Below, in pieces: positions 7,629 through 12,400 of a stretch of 12,400 nt of DNA. The notes under the pieces were generated by a model. The model ran no database searches. It saw only the letters and a program-made list of their open reading frames with translations, and was not told where the DNA came from. Location of the stretch: the NCBI GenBank assembly GCA_021818605.1, contig JAKAUH010001150.1, positions 1 through 12,400 on the forward strand, given 5' to 3'. Position numbers and translations under genes: made by a program. Within the stretch, counting starts at the first letter, position 1. Each line of letters begins with the position of its first letter. This DNA comes from Planctomycetota bacterium. Its GTDB lineage: Bacteria; Planctomycetota; Planctomycetia; Isosphaerales; Isosphaeraceae.

Positions 7629-8765
7629 ATGACCTTTTCCGCCGAGAGGCGAACCGCCGGGGACGCCGAAACCGAAGGGGCTGCAACGATCGGCCCGGAC
7701 TCGCTGGGCCGCTGCCCCCTGCCGCGGTCGCAGTACGGCCAGATCGTGATGGGCCACGGCGGCGGCGGCCGGCTGTCGGCCGACCTGATCGAGCGCCTGT
7801 TCGTCCCTGCTTTTGGCGGCGATGTGCTCGAGCGGATGGAGGATCAGGCGATCCTCCGCCTCGGCCACGGCGCCAGCACCAGCAATGGAAAGCTCGCCCC
7901 GCGGCTGGCCTTCACGACTGATGGTTTCGTGGTCAAGCCGCTGTTCTTCCCCGGCGGCGACATCGGCAAGCTGGCGGTGTGCGGGACGGTCAACGATCTG
8001 GCCGTCGGCGGCGCCGAGCCGCTCTACCTGGCGGCGGCCTTCATCCTCGAGGAGGGATTCACCATCTCCGAGCTGGCGCGGATCGCTCGATCGATGCGGG
8101 CCGCCTGTGACGAGGCCGGGGTCACGCTGGTCACCGGCGACACCAAGGTCGTCGACCGCGGCAAAGGAGACCAGGTCTTCATCACAACCTCCGGAATCGG
8201 CCTGGTGCCCGACGGCCGCGAGCTGTCGATTCGCTCGGCACGGCCCGGGGATTGCGTGCTCGTCTCGGGCACGATGGGCGACCACGGAGTCACGATCATG
8301 TCGGTACGCGAGGGGATCGCATTCGACACCGAGCTCGAGAGCGATTGCGCGCCGCTGATCGGACTGACCCGCGCGATGCTGGCCGCCTGCCCGTCCATCC
8401 GCGCGATGCGCGACCCGACTCGCGGCGGCCTGGCGAGCGTGCTGAACGAACTGGCATCGGCGTCAAAGGTCGGCGTCCGCCTCGACGAGTCCTCGGTCCC
8501 GGTTCGCCTGGAGGTGCGAGCCGCCTGCGAAATGCTGGGTCTCGACCCGCTGTACGTGGCCAACGAGGGGAAGCTGATCGCGGTCGTGCCGCGAGACGAC
8601 GCCCCGCGCTTGCTGGAAGCCATGAGGTCCCATCCCCTGGGCCGCGAGGCCGCAATCATCGGCGAAATCGTGGCCGATCACCCCGGTATGGTGACATTGC
8701 GCTCAACCATCGGCGAGCGCATTCTCACCATGGCCGCGGGCGAACAGTTGCCGAGGATCTGCTGA
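7629..8765 (+). CDS. hypE: Hydrogenase maturation dehydratase HypE
   Basis: HypE receives the carbamoyl group from HypF on its C-terminal Cys and dehydrates it with ATP to a thiocyanate, the source of the cyanide ligands. The 378-residue product is a PurM/ThiL/SelD-like ATP-binding protein. Landmarks are MGHGGGGRLSADLIERLF (about 41-58), TTDGFVVKPLFFPGGDIGKLAV (96-117), GTVNDLAVGGAEPLYL (119-134), VTGDTKVVDRGKGDQVF (168-184), MRDPTRGGLASVLNE (260-274) and the strictly conserved PRIC end with C378. The first 35 or so residues are an extra, low-complexity lead-in; the family normally begins close to the CPLP motif, here at residues 29-32. The ribosome binding site supports ATG 7629, and no later in-frame ATG lies before the core domain other than M41 within it. 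The gene ends 57 bases before the hydrogenase small subunit. Confidence 0.97.
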   Translation: MTFSAERRTAGDAETEGAATIGPDSLGRCPLPRSQYGQIVMGHGGGGRLSADLIERLFVPAFGGDVLERMEDQAILRLGHGASTSNGKLAPRLAFTTDGFVVKPLFFPGGDIGKLAVCGTVNDLAVGGAEPLYLAAAFILEEGFTISELARIARSMRAACDEAGVTLVTGDTKVVDRGKGDQVFITTSGIGLVPDGRELSIRSARPGDCVLVSGTMGDHGVTIMSVREGIAFDTELESDCAPLIGLTRAMLAACPSIRAMRDPTRGGLASVLNELASASKVGVRLDESSVPVRLEVRAACEMLGLDPLYVANEGKLIAVVPRDDAPRLLEAMRSHPLGREAAIIGEIVADHPGMVTLRSTIGERILTMAAGEQLPRIC

Positions 8766-8807
8766 CCATGGAGTGACCGACAGACCGACCCTTCTTCACT
8801 CTGACCG

Positions 8808-8814
8808 AAAGGAG
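8808..8814 (+). promoter_or_regulatory. Ribosome binding site of the hydrogenase small subunit
   Basis: AAAGGAG lies eight bases before ATG 8823. The same heptamer, within a similar CTGACCGA context, precedes the large subunit at 9909-9915, so the two subunits may be translated at similar rates. Confidence 0.7.
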
Positions 8815-8822
8815 CTGCCCAG

Positions 8823-9902
8823 ATGGCCGAGGGCAACGGCGTCCCCTACGGACGCAAGACGCAGCGGGAACCGGCGGTGAAGGAGGTGCATGTGCTCTGG
8901 ATCACGGCGGGGCTGAGTTGCGACGGCGACTCCGTCTCGACCACCGCCGCCAGCCAGCCCAGCATCGAGGACATCGTCCTGGGCGCCATCCCCGGGCTGC
9001 CGAAGGTCCATTTGCACAACCCCGTACTGGCGTATGAGGTCGGCGACGAGTTCATGAACTACTGGTATGCCGCCGACGAGGGGCGGCTCGGCGCCCCGTT
9101 CGTCCTGGTCATCGAGGGCTCGATCCCCAACGAGGAGATCAAGCGCGAGGGTTACTGGGCCGCGCTCGGCACCGACCGCAAGACCGGCCAGCCGATCACG
9201 ACCTGCGAGTGGATCGACCGGCTCGCGCCCAAGGCCTGGGCGGTCGTGGCCGCGGGCACGTGCGCGACATACGGCGGCATCCACGCGATGGCCGGGAATC
9301 CCACCGGCGCGATGGGACTGGCCGACTACCTCGGCTGGGGCTGGCGCTCGATGGCCGGCGTGCCGATCGTCAACATCCCCGGCTGCCCCGTCCAGCCCGA
9401 CAACATGACCGAGACCCTGCTCTACCTGCTCTACCAGGCCGCGGGCCTCGCGCCCATGATCCCGCTCGATCAGGAGCTGCGGCCAACGTGGCTCTTCGGC
9501 AAGACGGTGCACGAGGGGTGCGACCGCGCCGGCTACTACGAGCAGGGGGACTTCGCCCACGAGTACGGCTCGCCCAAGTGCCTCGTGCGCATCGGCTGCT
9601 GGGGGCCGGTGGTCAACTGCAACGTCACCAAGCGCGGCTGGATGGCCGGCATCGGCGGCTGCCCCAATGTCGGCGGCATCTGCATCGGATGCACCATGCC
9701 GGGGTTCCCCGACAAGTTCATGCCGTTCATGGATGAGCCGCCCGGCGGCGTGCTGTCGTCGTCGATGGTCTCGATGTACGGCAAGCTCGTCCGCAAGCTT
9801 CGGTCGTTCACCAACTCCACGGCCAACAAGGAGCCCCGCTGGCGCCACCGCGGCCCGCGGCTCACCACCGGCTACCACCCCACCACCTACGGCACTCGCT
9901 GA
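8823..9902 (+). CDS. hhyS: [NiFe] hydrogenase small subunit, group 1h type
   Basis: This 359-residue subunit carries the iron-sulfur relay taking electrons from the NiFe site of the large subunit. There is no twin-arginine signal: the protein starts MAEGNGVPYGRK and enters the flavodoxin-like fold at EVHVLWITAG, so the enzyme should stay on the cytoplasmic side. The proximal site reads CDGDSVS, with C33 and D36 where classical enzymes have CTGC; C147 (GTCATYGG) and C188 (PGCPV) complete it. This three-Cys, one-Asp site is the mark of group 1h, as shown for the Ralstonia eutropha actinobacterial-type enzyme. Distal ligands are H230, C233, C253 and C259. The medial region has C266, C287 and C290, with an extra C280 that might bind a fourth iron. 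The C-terminus has the TMPGFPDKFMPFMDEPPG segment seen in this group. It lies 22 bases before the large subunit. Confidence 0.95.
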   Translation: MAEGNGVPYGRKTQREPAVKEVHVLWITAGLSCDGDSVSTTAASQPSIEDIVLGAIPGLPKVHLHNPVLAYEVGDEFMNYWYAADEGRLGAPFVLVIEGSIPNEEIKREGYWAALGTDRKTGQPITTCEWIDRLAPKAWAVVAAGTCATYGGIHAMAGNPTGAMGLADYLGWGWRSMAGVPIVNIPGCPVQPDNMTETLLYLLYQAAGLAPMIPLDQELRPTWLFGKTVHEGCDRAGYYEQGDFAHEYGSPKCLVRIGCWGPVVNCNVTKRGWMAGIGGCPNVGGICIGCTMPGFPDKFMPFMDEPPGGVLSSSMVSMYGKLVRKLRSFTNSTANKEPRWRHRGPRLTTGYHPTTYGTR

Positions 9903-9908
9903 CCGACG

Positions 9909-9915
9909 AAAGGAG
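9909..9915 (+). promoter_or_regulatory. Ribosome binding site deciding the large-subunit start
   Basis: AAAGGAG ends nine bases before ATG 9925. The same frame is open far upstream inside the small-subunit gene, and this site sets the true start. Confidence 0.7.
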
Positions 9916-9924
9916 ACGACCGCC

Positions 9925-11721
9925 ATGGCCACAGTGACCCTGCCCGAGCGCGGGACGAAGACCGAGTCGTCGAACCTGGTCGAGATGTCGTGGGACCCCG
10001 TCACCCGGATCGTCGGGAGCCTGGGCATCTACACCAGGATCGACTTCGCCAACCGGCAGGTCGCCGAGTGCCACAGCACCTCGTCGATCTTCCGCGGCTA
10101 CAGCATCTTCATGAAGGGGAAGGACCCGCGCGACGCCCACTTCATCACCAGCCGGATCTGCGGCATCTGCGGCGACAACCACGCCACCTGCGCGTGCTAT
10201 GCCCAGAACATGGCCTTCGGCATCCGCCCGCCCGCCATGGGCGAGTGGATCGTCAACCTGGGCGAGGCCGCCGAGTACATGTTCGACCACAACATCTTTC
10301 AGGACAACCTGGTCGGCGTGGACTTCTGCGAGCAGATGGTCAAGGAGACCAACCCCGGCGTCTGGGACAAGGCCCAGCGCACCCCCGCGCCCAACGCCGC
10401 GATCCACCACTTCAAGACGATCGCGGACATCATGCGGGCGCTCAACCCCTTCACCGGTGACTTCTACCGCGAGGCGCTCCAGATGAGCCGCATGACGCGG
10501 GAGATGTTCTGCCTGATGGAGGGCCGGCACGTCCACCCGTCGACCCTTTACCCCGGCGGTGTCGGCACCGTGCCCACCCAGCAGCTCTTCACCGACTATC
10601 TCGTCCGGCTGATGAAGTACGTCGAGTTCATGAAGCGCGTGGTCCCGCTCCACGATGACCTGTTCGACTTCTTTTACGAGGCCCTGCCGGGCTACGAGGA
10701 GGTTGGCCGCAGGCGCGTGCTGCTCGGCTGCTGGGGCTCGTTTAACGACCCCGATGTGTGTGACTACACATACGAAAACATGGACGAGTGGGGCAAGGCG
10801 ATGTACGTCACCCCCGGCGTCATCGTCGACGGCAAGGCCGTCACTCATGACCTGGTCGACATCAACCTCAACATCCGCATTCTGCTCGGCTCGTCGTACT
10901 ACGACGACTGGGACAGCGAGGAGACCTTCGTCCGGACGGATCCGCTCGGCAACGCCGTCGACCGCCGGCATCCGTGGAACCAAACCACCACGCCGAGGCC
11001 CCAGAAGCGCGACTTCCAGGGGAACTACTCGTGGGTCATGTCCCCGCGCTGGCTCGACCGCCGCACCGGCGACCACCTGGCGCTCGACACCGGCGGCGGA
11101 CCGATCGCACGACTCTGGTCGACCGCGCTCGCGGGCCTGGTCGACATCGGCTACGTCAAGGCGACGGGCCAGAGCGTGAAGATCTACCTGCCCAGGACCG
11201 CGACCCTGCCCGAGGTCGAGTTCGAATGGAAGATCCCGAGGTGGAGCAACGCCATCGAGCGCGACCGGGCGCGCACCTACTTCCAGGCGTACGCCGCGGC
11301 GTGCGCCCTGTATTTCTGCGAGCGCGCCATGGAGGAGCTGCACGCCGGCCGCACCCGCACCTGGACCGACTTCCAGGTCCCCGAGGAGGCGATCGCCTGC
11401 GGATTCCACGAGGCGGTGCGCGGAGTGCTCTCCCACCATGTCGTGATCCGCGATCGAAAGATCGCCAACTACCACCCCTACCCGCCCACGCCGTGGAACG
11501 CCAACCCGCGCGATATCCACGGCACGCCGGGCCCCTACGAGGACGCCGTGCAGAACACCCCCATCTTCGAGGAGAACGGCCCCGACAAGTTCAAGGGGAT
11601 CGACATCATGCGCACCGTCCGGAGCTTCGACCCGTGCCTGCCGTGCGGCGTGCACATGTACCTCGGCAACGGCCGGCTGCTCGACGTCAGGCACACGCCG
11701 ATGTTCGGCGCGGCCCGCTGA
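9925..11721 (+). CDS. hhyL: [NiFe] hydrogenase large subunit, group 1h type
   Basis: This is the catalytic subunit, which splits H2 at the NiFe centre. The 598 residues contain the L1 motif RICGICGDNHATC with C79 and C82, and the L2 motif SFDPCLPCGVHMYLG with C571, C574 and H577. These four cysteines bind nickel, two of them bridging to iron. The variants GICGDNH and PCLPCGVHMYLGNG are those of the actinobacterial-type high-affinity uptake enzymes. Twenty-one residues follow H577; in this family a specific endopeptidase cuts after that His once nickel is in place, so the gene product is a precursor. No membrane segment or export signal is visible; the partner small subunit also lacks one. The gene sits 22 bases after the small subunit and 68 before a NifU-domain gene. 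Length agrees with group 1h, whose large subunits are longer than the roughly 550 of many classical enzymes. Confidence 0.96.
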   Translation: MATVTLPERGTKTESSNLVEMSWDPVTRIVGSLGIYTRIDFANRQVAECHSTSSIFRGYSIFMKGKDPRDAHFITSRICGICGDNHATCACYAQNMAFGIRPPAMGEWIVNLGEAAEYMFDHNIFQDNLVGVDFCEQMVKETNPGVWDKAQRTPAPNAAIHHFKTIADIMRALNPFTGDFYREALQMSRMTREMFCLMEGRHVHPSTLYPGGVGTVPTQQLFTDYLVRLMKYVEFMKRVVPLHDDLFDFFYEALPGYEEVGRRRVLLGCWGSFNDPDVCDYTYENMDEWGKAMYVTPGVIVDGKAVTHDLVDINLNIRILLGSSYYDDWDSEETFVRTDPLGNAVDRRHPWNQTTTPRPQKRDFQGNYSWVMSPRWLDRRTGDHLALDTGGGPIARLWSTALAGLVDIGYVKATGQSVKIYLPRTATLPEVEFEWKIPRWSNAIERDRARTYFQAYAAACALYFCERAMEELHAGRTRTWTDFQVPEEAIACGFHEAVRGVLSHHVVIRDRKIANYHPYPPTPWNANPRDIHGTPGPYEDAVQNTPIFEENGPDKFKGIDIMRTVRSFDPCLPCGVHMYLGNGRLLDVRHTPMFGAAR

Positions 11722-11789
11722 ACCGATCGACCGAACGACGCGGTCGTCGCACAACGAAGGCAACGGCTGCAACCTGGAGGTGACGCACG
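11722..11789. other. Short gap with ribosome binding site before the NifU-domain gene
   Basis: The gap holds a weak 5-bp inverted repeat (ACGAC at 11735-11739 with GTCGT at 11743-11747) and a strong Shine-Dalgarno sequence, GGAGGTGA at 11776-11783, six bases before ATG 11790. No terminator is visible, so read-through from the large-subunit gene is likely. Confidence 0.6.
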
Positions 11790-12341
11790 ATGACCGCATC
11801 CCTCGACGCACGCGAGTTCCAGGCGCGGATGCAGCGGCTCGACCAGCTCCTCGACGAGGTCGAGGAGTCGGCCGATCCCGAGTTCGCCGCACGCGTCCGC
11901 GAGATCGTGCAGGCGATCCTCGACCTGCACGGCACGGGACTGGAGCGGATCCTCGGGTATCTCGACGATGGCGGCGAGCCGGGCGCCGTGACCCTCGAGG
12001 CGTGCGCGCGGGATGAGGTCATCTCGGGGCTGCTCCTCCTGCACGGCCTGCACCCGGACGAGCTGGAGGAGCGCGTGGCGCAGGCGCTCGAACAGGTCCG
12101 CCCGGCGCTGAAATCGCACGGCGGCAACGTCGAGCTACTCGACGTGCGCGACGGCGTTGTTCACCTGCGGCTCGAGGGGAACTGCCACGGCTGCCCCTCG
12201 TCGGCCGCGACCATGAAATCGACGATTGAAGAGGCGATTTTCGCTCGCGCGCCTGAGGTCGCTACGATCGAGGTCCAGGGCCTGAACGTCCGGCCGACCA
12301 CACCCGACGGCCGAGCCCTGGTCGAACTCTCCGTGTTGTGA
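11790..12341 (+). CDS. NifU C-terminal-domain protein linked to hydrogenase
   Basis: The 183-residue product ends in a NifU-like domain (about residues 95-168) with the CxxC motif GNCHGCPSSAATMKSTIEEAI, in which C132 and C135 can bind an iron-sulfur cluster between two monomers. Its N-terminal half is helical, acidic and rich in Leu and Glu (for example RLDQLLDEVEESADPEF, then EIVQAILDLHGTGLERIL); I do not recognise a domain there, although the AILDLHGTGLERIL region suggests a protein-contact helix. Genes of this kind commonly follow group 1h structural genes. The role could be delivery of iron-sulfur clusters to the small subunit, or electron transfer from the hydrogenase to the quinone pool; the sequence alone does not choose. 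The strong ribosome binding site and the absence of a terminator place it in the hydrogenase operon. It is not a full NifU, since the IscU-like and ferredoxin-like domains are missing. Confidence 0.88.
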   Translation: MTASLDAREFQARMQRLDQLLDEVEESADPEFAARVREIVQAILDLHGTGLERILGYLDDGGEPGAVTLEACARDEVISGLLLLHGLHPDELEERVAQALEQVRPALKSHGGNVELLDVRDGVVHLRLEGNCHGCPSSAATMKSTIEEAIFARAPEVATIEVQGLNVRPTTPDGRALVELSVL

Positions 12342-12373
12342 CCTGACTTCCTCGGGGTCAAAAGGGGACGAAC

Positions 12374-12400
12374 ATGAGAACGCCGAACATCGACGTGTGC
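12374..12400 (+). CDS. 5' end of an unidentified gene, cut by the window edge
   Basis: ATG 12374 opens a frame, MRTPNIDVC, that is still open at the window end. A purine-rich AAAGGGGA (12360-12367) lies six bases upstream, and the gap to the NifU-domain gene is only 32 bases, so it is probably the next gene of the hydrogenase operon. Nine residues are too few to name it; small accessory proteins, hypA/hypB or the large-subunit endopeptidase would all fit the position. Confidence 0.5.

Noticed and set aside
8766..8822. Separate promoter for the hydrogenase structural genes
   Set aside because: The 57-base gap after hypE has no convincing -35/-10 pair, hairpin or terminator; joint transcription with the hyp genes is simpler.
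9862..11892. A 676-codon open frame on the minus strand opposite the large subunit
   Set aside because: The + strand carries a complete hydrogenase large subunit with all motifs. The antisense frame shows no recognisable domain and arises from third-position GC bias.

Overview
The window looks like a chromosomal piece of a GC-rich planctomycete. Three things point there: a c-type cytochrome with the C-terminal heme domain seen in Pirellula/Verrucomicrobium-type proteins, a Tat-exported DUF1501 protein directly after it, and short tandem repeats at the left edge that translate to KTNPI/QNEPN-like strings. I recall such strings from planctomycete genomes, but this is from memory and unverified. 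All supported genes lie on the + strand.

Layout. Positions 1-124 hold three tandem 42-bp repeat units. A c-type cytochrome (269-1576) and a DUF1501 protein (1726-3135) follow, then a GatB/YqeY-domain protein (3248-3670). A gap of about 300 bases (3671-3971) holds a tandem TGACATT motif, two small hairpins and possibly the decayed end of an insertion sequence. From 3972 to the right edge runs a compact hydrogenase cluster: hypF, hypC, hypD, hypE, the small and large subunits of a [NiFe] hydrogenase, a NifU-domain protein, and the first nine codons of another gene.

How it works together. The two hydrogenase subunits match the group 1h (actinobacterial-type, high-affinity) uptake enzymes. The small subunit has no Tat signal and has Asp in place of one cysteine at the proximal cluster. 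The large subunit has the CxxC pairs for the NiFe site and a 21-residue tail past the terminal His, which must be cut off. HypF, HypE, HypC and HypD make and assemble the Fe(CN)2CO group. HypA, HypB and the tail-cutting endopeptidase are not seen here and should lie downstream or elsewhere. Group 1h enzymes are known to oxidise H2 at very low, even atmospheric, concentrations under aerobic, energy-limited conditions. The inference is that this planctomycete can use trace H2 for maintenance energy.

I see no wholly unknown system. The parts most worth a second look are the hydrogenase cluster in this host, the NifU protein with an unassigned N-terminal half, the gap ahead of hypF, and the left-edge repeats.
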